A DNA stretch of 64,000 nt, from positions 186,001 through 250,000 of the forward strand of contig JAAVTG010000545.1 in the NCBI GenBank assembly GCA_011947345.1. The letters are read 5' to 3'. Position numbers and translations under genes: made by a program. Below, piece by piece: positions 22,530-33,186 of the stretch. Origin of the DNA: Phytophthora quininea. Its lineage: Eukaryota; Oomycota; Peronosporomycetes; Peronosporales; Peronosporaceae. The notes below the pieces were generated by a model. It did no database searches. It had not been told where the DNA came from and saw only the letters and a program-made list of their open reading frames with translations. Positions within the stretch are counted from its first letter, which is position 1; every line of letters begins with the position of its first letter.

Positions 22530-23760
22530 ACCCAGTCTATCGCGTTGGTAGTTGGAGCCAAATTGTGGAATGACTTAAGTCTGAAGCAACACTTGAGTGT
22601 CTGCAGGTACAACGGCAACGCGACCGGGGCCCGATTGGGCGTCAAGAGGGAGCTGTTGACGTACAGGAATCAAGTCGGGGATGAATAATCGCGACCGCGT
22701 CGCGATAACGCGCTGCACAACTGCAACCACGGTCCTTGAAGCTTCGAGAGCAGCGAGCGGCTCGCTCGGGGCGCTGCTTGCACTGTCGAAACAGCGCACA
22801 CTTCCTGGGTAGGGCTGGTAGACAGGGAAGGTTGGCGTTCCCAGTTGCAGTGAGTTGCTAGCACCTATATATCCGCTTAGCATTAAACCCTCCGCTTCCA
22901 ACGAGCTGGCAGCACTGCTCGTTCGTACAAAACCCTTTGCCTGTTTGGACGCCATCATCTCCCCTGTGTGCGTTTTTACCGGGCAGTCTTCCTTCCCAGG
23001 GGATTGATGTACAACTAGACAAAAAGTATCTTGCTGCTTGGTCGCGGTTGCTTGGACAAGAACTACGTTGCTTTGCCGACTCGAAAGAAGTTGAAAGCGA
23101 GCATCTATCTCCGTGTTGTACCAAAGTATTGTAAGAGCTTCGCAGCGACAAGCTCCATCGGCGCCGATGACAGTGCACTGTCGAGCAGCAAGACCGCCTC
23201 AGGAAGCATGTAATGGGGAAAGTTAGCCAGTTGAAGTTTGCTTGGATTTGAAGCGTCCGCACTTTGCAGCCTCCTGAATCAAGACGCCGGTCACAAACGC
23301 TGGCAGCACCGCGCGACTAACGAGGCCCGCACTTTCGATTGGCCTCGGCGCAGATTCTACATGCTATTCTTTCGCACAGCGGCCAACGCAGCGATGGAGC
23401 GGGAGCGGGCCGCGGGCAATGTCACGCTGACGAGAAAATAGCAGCAGCTGGCTTGATGCGTGGTTGCCGTTTGGAGCCGCGCCAACGCCGTGTTTCGTCA
23501 GTCGCCCCCAACACTTCAACTTGGTTTGCACACAAAGGACTTGCTTCTCGCTTCCTTTGGCAGCAATTCTTCGTACAGTATTGCCTTGTCAAAACGCTGG
23601 CTAGCCTTCGATCGGGAAGCCCCGGTACGGAGTCAATCATTAGGGATGACAACAACGACCGCTTGGTCTTTCGCCGCGTGTGAACATCCTGCGCAACACC
23701 GTGACGGGGGCTTCTGGTAGTCCTACAGCAACGGCCGCCGGTACTTGATCGGCGTTCATT
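22530..23760. other. Long spacer between divergent esterases, no gene recognised
   Basis: Open frames on both strands (for example 22858-23262 minus) have no recognisable domain and poor coding character. The region presumably holds the promoter of esterase 1. The lone plus-strand fragment resembling a glycosidase begins only near 23760. Confidence 0.4.
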
Positions 23761-24110
23761 AGACTTGACGACCTTAACGAGCTGGTCGAGGAGGAGGCCA
23801 CAGCTGAGTAACCGAACTCCGTCGTGGTGCTGCGGGACCGGTGCTGAAGCCGTGGCTGGACAATGTCACCGCCGTAGTCAAGATGCTGTATCCGAAACAG
23901 GAGGGCGATTGGGCTATTTCGGATCTGCTGCGCAGCAACAACAACCGGCAAGGCCGCCATACCTTTTAAGTCTAGAGAACGCACGACGCGGGGCTGGAGT
24001 ACTGCAGCCCAGACTATGGAGAGGTCGTCTTCGTTGTGTCATTCGGATTGACAGTGAGCCTCAGCATCCGAGAAGTGCTGAGCTTTTACTACGATAACCC
24101 AGCGAGCTTG
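23760..24110 (+). pseudogene. GH3 beta-glucosidase relic (C-terminal domain fragment)
   Basis: Plus strand reads RLDDLNELVEEEATAE, stop, PNSVVVLR, frame change, then PVLKPWLDNVTAVVKMLYPK and QEGDWAISDLL ... NRQGRHTF. This follows the order ANPNTVVVL.. PW.D...AV...WYPGQEGG.AIADVLFG..NPSGRLP of the C-terminal domain of glycoside hydrolase family 3. Stops, a frame change and loss of the surrounding domains show it is dead. The host of this fragment was probably an extracellular beta-glucosidase. Confidence 0.5.
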
Positions 24111-24536
24111 AAAAGGATGAATGAATAGGAGCGGGAAATATGCTGACTCTAGCGAGCAGATGCAGATTTCAAAGCGCCCGTACCTTGGAGCGATGGTGAC
24201 AAGATAAATGTGCCAAGTTTGCGTGTGTCGAGCAAAGCCTTCTGATGTGTGGTTGCCGTTCAGGCTGAAGCGTTGCACCGCAAAACGGGAAGGGATCACT
24301 TGTCCGACAACCGCGACCACCATCTGTTCCTCCAAAATGTGACGAGGCGCTCATGTTGAAGTGGGAAGCTTTTGCTTCACCACAGCTAAGGTAGAACTGC
24401 TGCAGACACGAAGTCAGAGCTAGCGCCGGTCTCCGGTGGCTACTGCTTTTACCAGTTGGATGTTGCAGTTCGATCGGGAAGCGATAGTTTCGTTCGTCTG
24501 ATTCTTTCGCACTGACCGAGACCCTGGCGCCCCTGT

Positions 24537-24548
24537 TCATTCTTGAAT
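24537..24548 (+). promoter_or_regulatory. Oomycete initiator upstream of esterase 2
   Basis: TCATTCTTGAAT matches YCAYTYY and lies 50 nt before the ATG at 24587. Confidence 0.45.
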
Positions 24549-24586
24549 TGGCCAGCGGCACTTCACAAAGACCAACTCCATTCAGG

Positions 24587-26256
24587 ATGCCCCCGCTGGG
24601 ATTCTCGTTGACGACTGCCGCTCTCCTACTCGCGGGTGCTTCCGTCACTGCTTCACCAACTGTCACCATCAAGAACGGCTCCTACTACGGTGTCTATGAC
24701 GAAGTGTACAACCAAGACTTCTTCCTCGGCATGCCCTACGCGCAGCCTCCTGTTGGTGACCTTCGCTTCCGCAACCCACAATCCTTGAATTCGACGTGGA
24801 CGGAGGCGAAGCACGCGACCGAGTACTCATCCGAGTGCTACGGCTACGGCAGCGACCAGTGGGTGCTGGGCAATGTCATTTCGGAAGACTGCTTAACGAT
24901 CAACGTTGTGCGTCCGGCAGGCATTTCGGAAGACGCGAAGCTGCCGGTGGGTTTTTGGATCCACGGTGGTGGTCTGTTCGAAGGCGGCAATCGTGATCCC
25001 CGCTACAACTTTTCCTACATCGTCGAGGAAGCCACGTACGCTGGCAAACCATTCATCGGGGTCAGTATCAATTACCGTCTGCATGGCTTTGGTTTCCTTT
25101 GGGGAGTGCTATCGAAGAAGCTGGGGCGTCCAACCTGGGCTTCAAGGACCAGCGTCTCGCCTTGCATTGGGTCCAGGAGAACATTGCCGCTTTTGGAGGC
25201 GACCCGGAGAAGGTGACGATCTGGGGCGAAAGCGCCGGAGGCTGGAGTGTCGGGTATCAACTGCTCGCCTACGGGGGCCGTGACGACGGACTTTTCCGAG
25301 GTGCAATCATGCAGTCAGGAGCTCCAGCTCACGGCTCGTCGAGCTATGCGAACGCTTCAAGTTGGGACGTTTACTACAACAACATCACTAAGGCCGCCAA
25401 TTGCAGCTCTGAGACTGATACTCTGGACTGCTTGCGGCGAGTTCCCATTGACGATCTGTCGGCGATCCTCAACAGCTCCGTGGCTTCCTCTGCTTCCTTT
25501 AGTCCGGTCATCGACGGCGACTATATCCAAGACAGCGGAGCGAACCTCCTCAAGAACGGACAGTTCGTCCACGTGCCGATCCTGCACGGTCAGAACCACG
25601 ACGAAGGCACTGCGTTTGGTTCGTGGGGGATCAACTCCTCGGATGAATTCGTGTCGTACCTCGAACTGTTGGGCAACTCGGCCCACGACGCTGAGATCCT
25701 CGCCGACGTCTACCCCGACATACCTGAAATCGGCATCCCTGGCACTCTGCACGGCCGCCCGCCAGCGGATTCTCTTGCCGGTTCGCAGTTCAAGCGAGTC
25801 TGCGCCTACGCTGGAGACGCTTACATGCACGCCCCGCGTCGGTTCACCGCCGAAACTTGGGCCTCTAACGGCGTCACGAGCTACAGCTACGTCTTCAATG
25901 TGCTCGTCAACGGCCTCACGGAGTACATTGGAGCGACCCATTTCCAAGAGGTGGCCTTCGTCTTCTACAACTTGCTTGGCGATGGTTATCACAATGCTGT
26001 TGCCGTCGACCCGTTCGAGAACGAGCCTGAGACTTTCGCCCAGCTCGCCAAGATGATGACCCGCATGTGGGCGAGTTTCATCGTGGATCAGACGCCCAAC
26101 AACGACAACGTCACGTCCGTAGAGTGGCCGGAGTACACCTCGGACGAACCGGTGAACATTGTGTTCGACGTGAACGCGACAGACTTGGCGTACGTTGAGC
26201 CGGACACCTACCGTGCGGAGGCGATGGCGTTCCTCCACAGTCAGTACTTCCAGTAG
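24587..26256 (+). CDS. Secreted type-B carboxylesterase, paralogue 2 (one single-base break)
   Basis: The ATG at 24587 is preferred because it starts a signal peptide ([20 protein letters not shown]). Landmarks: [41 protein letters not shown] (oxyanion hole), then a frame change at G4 25101-25104, then [11 protein letters not shown] (nucleophile Ser), HDEGTAFG (acid) and [15 protein letters not shown] (His). It ends with TAG at 26254-26256. The 5' third is almost identical to that of esterase pseudogene 4 but the signal peptide differs, which suggests gene conversion. Extracellular ester hydrolysis is inferred from the family. Confidence 0.88.
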
Positions 26257-26495
26257 ACTACTAGGGTGGGAAAAGGTATCAACTACTGCTAGTAGCTCAA
26301 TCAAACCCATGACGTTGCGTCGCTTCTTATTCAGTGCGGTCCGAGACGATTTAAACGCGGCGGCAACTTGAAGCGGAAATCTTCAACCACTTTCAGCAAG
26401 ATCTCATCGACGATGGCGGCGGCTGTTTTCAGCAAGCAGTGGCTTAGTCGACAACATGCGGGATCAATGTGCTTGACCTCCACCGCTATTATACG

Positions 26496-26506
26496 TCACT
26501 TCCAAT
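26496..26506 (+). promoter_or_regulatory. Oomycete initiator upstream of esterase 3
   Basis: TCACTTCCAAT matches YCAYTYY and lies 31 nt before the ATG at 26527. Confidence 0.45.
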
Positions 26507-26526
26507 ATCCCCCTCACCAATCAACT

Positions 26527-28272
26527 ATGAAGCCTCTCACACGTTTGCTTGCGACAGCCTCGCTGCTGGTTGCTCCTGCAATTGCTGCCGACTCGCCCAC
26601 GGTCGCCATCAAGAACGGCTCCTACTACGGCGTCTACCAAGAGACATACAACCAAGACCTGTTCCTCGGTATGCCCTACGCACAACCTCCTGTTGGCGAT
26701 CTCCGATTTCGCGTTCCGCAGTCATTCAATACAACGTGGACGGGAGCGAAGAATGCAACCGAGTATTCACCGGAATGCTATGGCTATGGAAGCGACCAGT
26801 GGGTGTTAGGCAATGTCGTCTCGGAGGACTGCTTGACGATCAATGTGGTGCGCCCCGACGGAGTCTCGGAAGGCGCCAATCTCCCCGTCGGTGTGTGGAT
26901 TCACGGTGGGGGCTTCTACGAAGGCGGCTCTCGGGACCCACGCTACAATTTGTCCTACATTGTGAACGAAGCTGCTAATGCCGGAATGCCCTTCATTGGC
27001 GTGAGTTTCAACTACCGCCTGCAAGCTTTTGGCTTCTTGTGGGGTTCTGTCGTCAAGGAGGCCGGGGTCACCAACTTGGGCTTTAGAGATCAACGTCTTG
27101 CGCTGCACTGGGTGCAAGAAAACATTGGGGCGTTTGGAGGCGATAGCACCAAAGTCACGATCTGGGGCGAGAGCGCTGGCGGTCGAGGAGTTTCCTACCA
27201 GCTCATCGCATACGGCGGTCGAGACGACGGACTTTTCCGCAGCGCTATCATGCAGTCCGGGTCGCCTGTCAAGTACATTCCGGCAGCATACACGAATGCG
27301 TCCACCTGGGATGCCTACTACGACAACATTACCGCCGCCGCGAACTGTAGTTCTGCGGCAGACACACTGAACTGCCTCCGCCAAGTACCTATCGATACGC
27401 TCTCATCGATCCTTAACAGCTCGGTGGCATCTTCGGCTTCGTGGGGACCTGCCATCGACGGTGATTACATCCAGGACACCGGTCCAGCGCTGTTGAGCGA
27501 AGGGAAGTTTGTCCACGTGCCAATCCTCCTAGGGACAAACAATGACGAGGGCACCGCCTTCGGAAAGACTGGCATCGACACGGATGAGCAATTCTTCGAG
27601 TACTTGGTGGCAAAGGGCTACAGCGCAAACGAAGTCAATGTCCTGCTGGACTTGTACCCCGACATTCCCGAAATCGGCATCCCTGGCACCCTTCACGGAC
27701 GCCCCGGCAACGACACCACCTACGGAGCAATGTACAAGCGAGTTTCCGCGTACGCAGGCGACAGCACCATGCACGCTCCTCGACGCTTCATGACCGAGGT
27801 ATGGGCGAGCCACAACGTCACAAGCTACAGCTACTTGTTCAACGTGCTTGTGGCTGGCATCTCGCAGTACATCGGATCGACGCACTTCCAGGAGGTTGCC
27901 TTCGTGTTCTACAATCTGCTTGGCGATGGCTACAGCAACTCGGTGGCGACCCCACCATTCCTGGACAAGCCCGCGAGTTACAGCCAACTGGCTCGGTTGA
28001 TGTCTCGCATGTGGGCAAGCTTCATTGTCAACCAGACGCCCAACCATTCTGGAGGTACGGCTAGCCGCTTCTTCGTGCTGCTTTCTTTTTCTTGTTGGTT
28101 GGTTGACTAACTCTCTCAGTTGCTACGCACAGTCACTGCGTTGACGTGGCCCGAGTACACTTTGGACAACCCGCAAAACATCGTGTTCGACGCCAACGTG
28201 ACACAATTTGCGTACATCGAGCCCGACACGTTCCGAGCGGAGGCAATCGCGCACATGATCAGCACCGCATAA
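26527..28272 (+). CDS. Secreted type-B carboxylesterase, paralogue 3 (intact, one intron)
   Basis: Two exons, 26527-28054 and 28133-28272, with an intron at 28055-28132 (GTACGG ... CGCACAG). Splicing restores the conserved C-terminal strand TALTWPEYTLDNPQNIVFD and the end MISTA. The signal peptide is MKPLTRLLATASLLVAPAIA. The nucleophile is Ser216 in [11 protein letters not shown]; the acid is in NNDEGTAFG; the His is in [12 protein letters not shown]. The oxyanion hole is WIHGGGFYEGG. This copy has no break and is the only one in the cluster seen to contain an intron. The substrate is unknown; it is probably an apoplastic or cell-wall-facing esterase. Confidence 0.92.
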
Positions 28273-28540
28273 GACGATGCCTACGCAGGAAGAACGAAGT
28301 GCAAAAACCGACGAGTAGATCGTGTTCACCAGCTGCATACAATACTTTTTTCGTGTAGCAATCCCCGCTTCAACTTGAAGAGCTCTCGTCGCCGTGACAG
28401 AGGACTGGACACCAACGCGGGAATGAATTAAGCTCGTTGATCAGCTAGCGCTGCGCTGATGAAGAACATCAAGGTGTTGTCACGCTGCACAACCTCGTCG
28501 GCGAAGCACTTCAACTTGCAAAGATCCCCTGAGACCAATC

Positions 28541-28552
28541 TCATTCTTCAAT
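28541..28552 (+). promoter_or_regulatory. Oomycete initiator upstream of esterase pseudogene 4
   Basis: TCATTCTTCAAT is a strong match to the oomycete Inr core and flank, 44 nt before the ATG at 28585. The promoter is preserved although the gene is dead. Confidence 0.45.
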
Positions 28553-29031
28553 CTGCTTTGATCTACCATTGAGGTGATCCCATAATGAGTCCGCTGCAGT
28601 CCTATTTCGTTGCGATCGCGTTGTTGGTCTCGTCAGCTTCTGCCGACCCGCCAACAGTCATTGTCAAGAATGACTCCTACTATGGCGTTCACCAGTCCAA
28701 CTACAACCAAGACTTCTTCCTCGGCATGCCCTACGCGCAGCCGCCGGTCGGTAACCTTCGCTTCCGCAACCCACAATCCTTGAATTCGACGTGGACGGAG
28801 GCGAAGCACGCGACCGAGTACTCGCCCGAATGCTACGGATACGGCAGCGATCAGTGGGTGCTGGGCAATGTCATTTCGGAAGACTGCTTAACGATCAACG
28901 TTGTGCGTCCGGCAGGCATTTCGGAAGACGCGAAGCTGCCGGTGGGTTTTTAGATCCACGGCGGCGGCTATTACGAAGGCGGCAATCGTGATCCCCGCTA
29001 CAACTTCTCGGCCATCATCGATGAAGCGACA

Positions 29032-29103
29032 ACACCTTTTCAGGTTCAAAACGGCGACAGGTAAAATCAAAACTGCAAAAGGTAAGATCAAAGTGACACG
29101 GCA
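29032..29103 (+). repeat. Left terminal inverted repeat of the Tc1/mariner-like element
   Basis: 72 bp, inverted copy of 29741-29812 with one difference (C versus T near 29099). Confidence 0.9.
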
Positions 29104-29166
29104 CCAATACATTATAATTTTGATAGCATCAAGTTTAAACAACTGATTAGTTCATAGAGGTGAAAA

Positions 29167-29683
29167 ATGGCTGTAGACAAGAACGCGGCCAGCAAGGGGT
29201 CAAATATCCACGTGATAGCCTGCATTTCAGAGAAGGGGCTTGCTTACTCGGAACAACGCTTTGGGTCCTTCACGTCGGAGGCGTGCAACAACTACATCCG
29301 CCGTCTGCTGACTCATATCAGCGCCACAACGCCGCTCGAGAGCGTTGTGCTGGTGTGCGACAACGCCCCTGCCACACGAACATCGAGGATGTCTTCGACG
29401 GAGATACGCTCTCCGCAGCGACGCTACTTCGCCTCGGCCCATACTCCCCATGTTGAACCCGATCGAGAACTGCTTCTCTGCGTTTAAAGCCATGGTCAAG
29501 CGCTTCCTTGCTCGACACCGCCAAGCTATTCTACGAGTACCACCGCACCTCACTATCAAGGCGCATCGAGAAAGCTACCTGCAGATGGCTGCAGATATGC
29601 TCGTACATGAAGCCATCACAACAGACCTATGCTACAAGTGTGCGCTGCACACGATGACGTTCCACGCGTGCGCGATCCAATGA
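29167..29683 (+). pseudogene. Truncated DDE_3-type (Tc1/mariner/IS630) transposase
   Basis: Frame 1 (29167 onward) reads ASKGSNIHVIACISEKGLAY and VVLVCDNAPA, the second catalytic Asp in DNAP. After a frame change near 29375 it reads LPMLNPIENCFSAFKAMVKR (third acidic residue in PIEN) and ends HTMTFHACAIQ at 29683. The N-terminal helix-turn-helix domains and first Asp are missing and there is at least one frame change, so it cannot act alone. Confidence 0.75.
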
Positions 29684-29740
29684 AAGATATGCCTGTTGGA
29701 GAATAATCCCAATATTAAGTTTGGTTTTGCTCACTTCTCT

Positions 29741-29812
29741 TGCCATGTCACTTTGATCTTACCTTTTGCAGTTTTGATTTTACCTGTCGCCGTTTTGAAC
29801 CTGAAAAGGTGT
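29741..29812 (-). repeat. Right terminal inverted repeat of the Tc1/mariner-like element
   Basis: 72 bp, inverted copy of 29032-29103. Confidence 0.9.
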
Positions 29813-31024
29813 AGCGCTGGTAAGCCGTTCATCGGGGTCAGCATCAACTACCGTCTCGACGGCTTCGGCTTCATGTGGGGCACCGCCGTCAAGGAGGCTG
29901 GTGTTGTCAACTTGGGCTTGAAGGATCAACACTTGGCTCTGCATTGGGTGCACGAGAACACCGCGGCTTTCGGAGGAGACCCCAACAAAGTCCAGATCTG
30001 GGGCGAGCGCTGGCGCGGGGAGTGTTGGCCACCAACTCGTCGCCTTTGGTGGACGCGACGATGGTCTGTTCCGCGGCGGAGTGATGCAGTCGGGTGCGCC
30101 TATCAACGGCCCCTCGAAGTACACGAATGCGTCTGCGTTCGACACGTACTACAACAACATCACAGCCGCCGCAAACTGCAGCTCTGCTGAGGACACGCTC
30201 GAGTGCCTCCGCGCGGTTCCTATCAGTCATTTGTCGGATATTCTCAACAGCTCGGTGGCGTCGTCAGCACCGTTTTACCCAGTTGTGAACGGAGACTTCC
30301 TCGAGAAGGCTGGCCCCGTTCTCATGAGCGAGGGCAATTTGTGCATGTTCCGATCCTGCACGGCACCAACCACGACGAAGGCACAGCATTCGGGACGACA
30401 GGTATCGATACTAGCGAAGAGTTCGTGGCGTACGTTGAGGGCATCTCTGAGAGTGCTGAGGCCGCGGCGATTCTTGCGGATTTATACCCTGACATTCCTG
30501 AAATCGGTATCCCCGGCACGCTGCATGGACGTCCAAGCAACGACACCCCTACGGAGCCATGTACAAACGCGTGTCGGCGTATGCAGGTGACAAGACGATG
30601 CACGCCCCGCGCCGCTATACTTCTGAAGTCTGGGCTGAAAGCAATGTCACGAGCTACAGCTACATATTCAACGTTCTGGTAAACGGCCTTACTTTGGTGC
30701 CACGCACTTCCAGGAGGTGGCGTTCGTCTTCTACAACCTCGCCGGCAACGGATACGGGAACGCCGTGTCCGCGAATCCGTTTGAGAACGAGCCGGAGACT
30801 TTTGCCCAGCTCGCTCGCGTGATGTCTCGGATGTGGATAAGCTTTATCGTGGACCAGACGCCCAACACCAACAATGTCACGGCGCTCGAATGGCCAGAGT
30901 ACTCGCTCGACGACCCGAAGAACATCGTGTTGATGTGAATGCGTCGGACGTGGCCTACATCGACCCGGACACGTACCGAGCTGAAGGAATTGCGTTCATC
31001 ACTAGCGGCTACAGCAAAGTGTAA

Positions 31025-31518
31025 ATGCCACCAGCAACTAAAATGAAATAGACCATATCCATGGCTCGCTTGCTGGGATAAGCTTTACGATCCTACCTGT
31101 TGACTCAGTCGAATTGACGTTTCGTGGTCGGCCAGCCATCGCCATCCGGCCTAGAAGCTTCAACCACGCAGCAATAATGAACACCACGAGATGAGTCAAG
31201 ATTGGAAACACAACCACAGGAAATGCTGACTTTGACACACTGAATTCAACCGACGAAGAAGCCTGTGCTATTGGCACCAGGGAGGCGGCAAGCCACTCGT
31301 GCATTGCCCTATCTGACAGATATTCGTTCGCTTGAGTTGATTTACGGGCACATCCGGTGGGATGCAAGTTGCAGTTCCCTGCTGTGTGGACGACTGGGAC
31401 TCGTTTTTGCCAGCGCTTCCAAGTCTTTGCGACGACGAGACTTGAGTGAGCGGCCGGACGGACTCACTCTTCATCTTTCTCGAGGTCGCGGTAGTCGTCG
31501 CGGTTGTCCTGGATCGCC
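31025..31518. other. Spacer between esterases 4 and 5
   Basis: No gene seen. It is expected to hold the promoter of esterase 5. TCATCTTTC at about 31471 is a weak initiator-like match 48 nt before the ATG. Confidence 0.35.
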
Positions 31519-33186
31519 ATGCGTTCTCTATTCCTCCTGGCGGCATTGGCAGGATCGATCGCTGCCAACGATGCCCCCACGACCACCGTCAAGAACGGAT
31601 CCTACTACGGCGTCTACCAGCCCACGTACAACCAGGACTTGTTCCTCGGTATGCCCTACGCGCAGCCTCCGGTCGGTGACCTCCGCTTCCGCAACCCGCA
31701 ATCGCTCAATTCGACCTGGAGCGACGCAAAGAACGCGACTGAGTACTCGCCAATGTGCTACGGATACGGCAGTGACACGTGGGTGCTGGGCAACGTGGTG
31801 TCCGAGGACTGCTTGACGATCAACGTGGTGCGTCCGAGCAACGTGTCCGAAGGCGCCAACCTCCCCGTCGGTGTTTGGATTCACGGTGGAGGCCTCACTC
31901 AGGGCAGCGGAAGCGACCCCCGCTACAACTTGTCGTACATCCTCGAGGAGGCCTCGAACGCCGGCAAGCCGTTCATCGGCGTGAGTCTGAACTACCGCCT
32001 ACAGGCGTTCGGCTTCATGTCTGGAACCGCAGTGCACAAGGCTGGGGTGACGAATCTTGCCCTCAAGGACCAGCGTCTGGCGCTGCGCTGGGTGCAGGAG
32101 AACATCGCCGCATTCGGTGGTGATGCCAGTAAGGTCACGGTTTGGGGCGAAAGCGCCGGTGCTCGAAGCATTGGCTATCAGTTGATCGCGTACGATGGCC
32201 GTAACGACGGGCTTTTCCGTAGCGCCGTCATGGAGTCGGGAGCGTCGGCGTACTGGCCCAAGAGCTTCAAGAACGCCTCGGCTTGGGACGCCAACTACAA
32301 TGCCATCGTGGAAGCGGCCAACTGCAGCACCGCTGCCGACTCTCTGGACTGCCTCCGAAAGGTTCCGATCGGCTCGCTGTCGTCGATCTTCAACAGCACT
32401 GTGGGGACGTCGGCGATGTACGCGCCGTCGGTCGACGGTGACTTCCTGACGGATGTAGGCCCCAAGCTCATCGGCGCGGGCAAGTTTGTCCATGTGCCGA
32501 TCCTGCACGGCGCCAACTTCGATGAAGGAACGGCGTTCGGCAAGACTGGTATCGACACGACGGAGGAGTTTGTTTCTTACCTGACAGACACCATGGGCTA
32601 CAGCGACGACGAGGCTTCGATTCTCCTCGACGTGTACCCGGACATCCCGCAGATCGGCATCCCCGCCACACTGCACGGCCGCCCCGGCAACGACACTTCC
32701 TACGGGTACCAGTACAAGCGTGTGTCCGCGTACGCTGGCGACAACAACCAACATGGTCCTCGACGCTTTATGTCCCAGATGTGGGCGAAAGATGGCGTCC
32801 CCGTGTACAGCTACCGATTCAACGTGCTGACCGCCGGAACCTCGCAGTATCTTGGCGCGACGCACTTTACAGAAGTGGCGTTCGTCTTCTACAACCTCGA
32901 CGGCAACGGATACAACACGTCCGTCGCGACGGATCCGTTCCTCGACAAGCCTGAGAGCTACAAGGACCTGGCCAAGCTCATGACTCGCATGTGGGCGAGC
33001 TTCATCGTGGACCAGACACCCAACCACAACGGTCTCACCGAAACCAAGTGGCCGCAGTACTCGCTGGACAACCCGCAGAACTTTGTATTTGACGTCAACG
33101 TGACCAACGTCTCGTACGTCGAGCCGGACTTGTTCCGGGTAGAGGCCATCGCGTATATCCACAGCCTGTACAACAGCACCAACTAG
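31519..33186 (+). CDS. Secreted type-B carboxylesterase, paralogue 5 (intact, intronless)
   Basis: 555 residues with a signal peptide MRSLFLLAALAGSIAAN. The full set of family marks is present: [42 protein letters not shown] (oxyanion hole), TVWGESAGARS with nucleophile Ser212, NFDEGTAFG (acid) and [15 protein letters not shown] (His), ending SLYNSTN. Multiple N-x-S/T sequons suggest a glycosylated secreted enzyme. This and esterase 3 are the two copies needing no correction. There is no ER-retention signal or GPI tail. Confidence 0.93.
   Translation: MRSLFLLAALAGSIAANDAPTTTVKNGSYYGVYQPTYNQDLFLGMPYAQPPVGDLRFRNPQSLNSTWSDAKNATEYSPMCYGYGSDTWVLGNVVSEDCLTINVVRPSNVSEGANLPVGVWIHGGGLTQGSGSDPRYNLSYILEEASNAGKPFIGVSLNYRLQAFGFMSGTAVHKAGVTNLALKDQRLALRWVQENIAAFGGDASKVTVWGESAGARSIGYQLIAYDGRNDGLFRSAVMESGASAYWPKSFKNASAWDANYNAIVEAANCSTAADSLDCLRKVPIGSLSSIFNSTVGTSAMYAPSVDGDFLTDVGPKLIGAGKFVHVPILHGANFDEGTAFGKTGIDTTEEFVSYLTDTMGYSDDEASILLDVYPDIPQIGIPATLHGRPGNDTSYGYQYKRVSAYAGDNNQHGPRRFMSQMWAKDGVPVYSYRFNVLTAGTSQYLGATHFTEVAFVFYNLDGNGYNTSVATDPFLDKPESYKDLAKLMTRMWASFIVDQTPNHNGLTETKWPQYSLDNPQNFVFDVNVTNVSYVEPDLFRVEAIAYIHSLYNSTN

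Larger units (their letters stand above)
29032..29812 (+). mobile_element. Tc1/mariner-like transposon with 72-bp terminal inverted repeats, inserted in esterase 4
   Basis: The ends 29032-29103 and 29741-29812 are inverted copies of 72 bp with one mismatch, beginning ACACCTTTTCAGG. The interior encodes a partial DDE transposase. The flanking esterase codons (GAAGCGACA before, AGCGCTGGT after) join directly to give the expected family sequence, so no target-site duplication is evident. A TA adjoins the right end only if the element ends one base earlier. At 781 bp with only the 3' half of a transposase, this is a deletion derivative. Confidence 0.85.
28585..31024 (+). pseudogene. Type-B carboxylesterase, paralogue 4, pseudogene split by a transposon
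   Basis: Begins with an intact signal peptide (MSPLQSYFVAIALLVSSASA) and the family N-terminus. Where esterase 2 has a TGG Trp codon before IHGGG, this copy has TAG (28951-28953). A 781-bp element sits at 29032-29812. After it the gene resumes ([19 protein letters not shown]), but two bases are missing within the GESAG motif (about 30003-30010), so the nucleophile serine is gone. Further frame changes occur near 30340, 30550, 30695 and 30935. The C-terminal half ([35 protein letters not shown]) is still recognisable. Several independent lesions mark this as a true pseudogene, unlike its neighbours. Confidence 0.93.

Noticed and set aside
26368..26526. 53-residue N-terminal extension of esterase 3
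   Set aside because: The signal peptide begins at 26527 and an initiator match lies between, so the upstream frame is 5' UTR or promoter.
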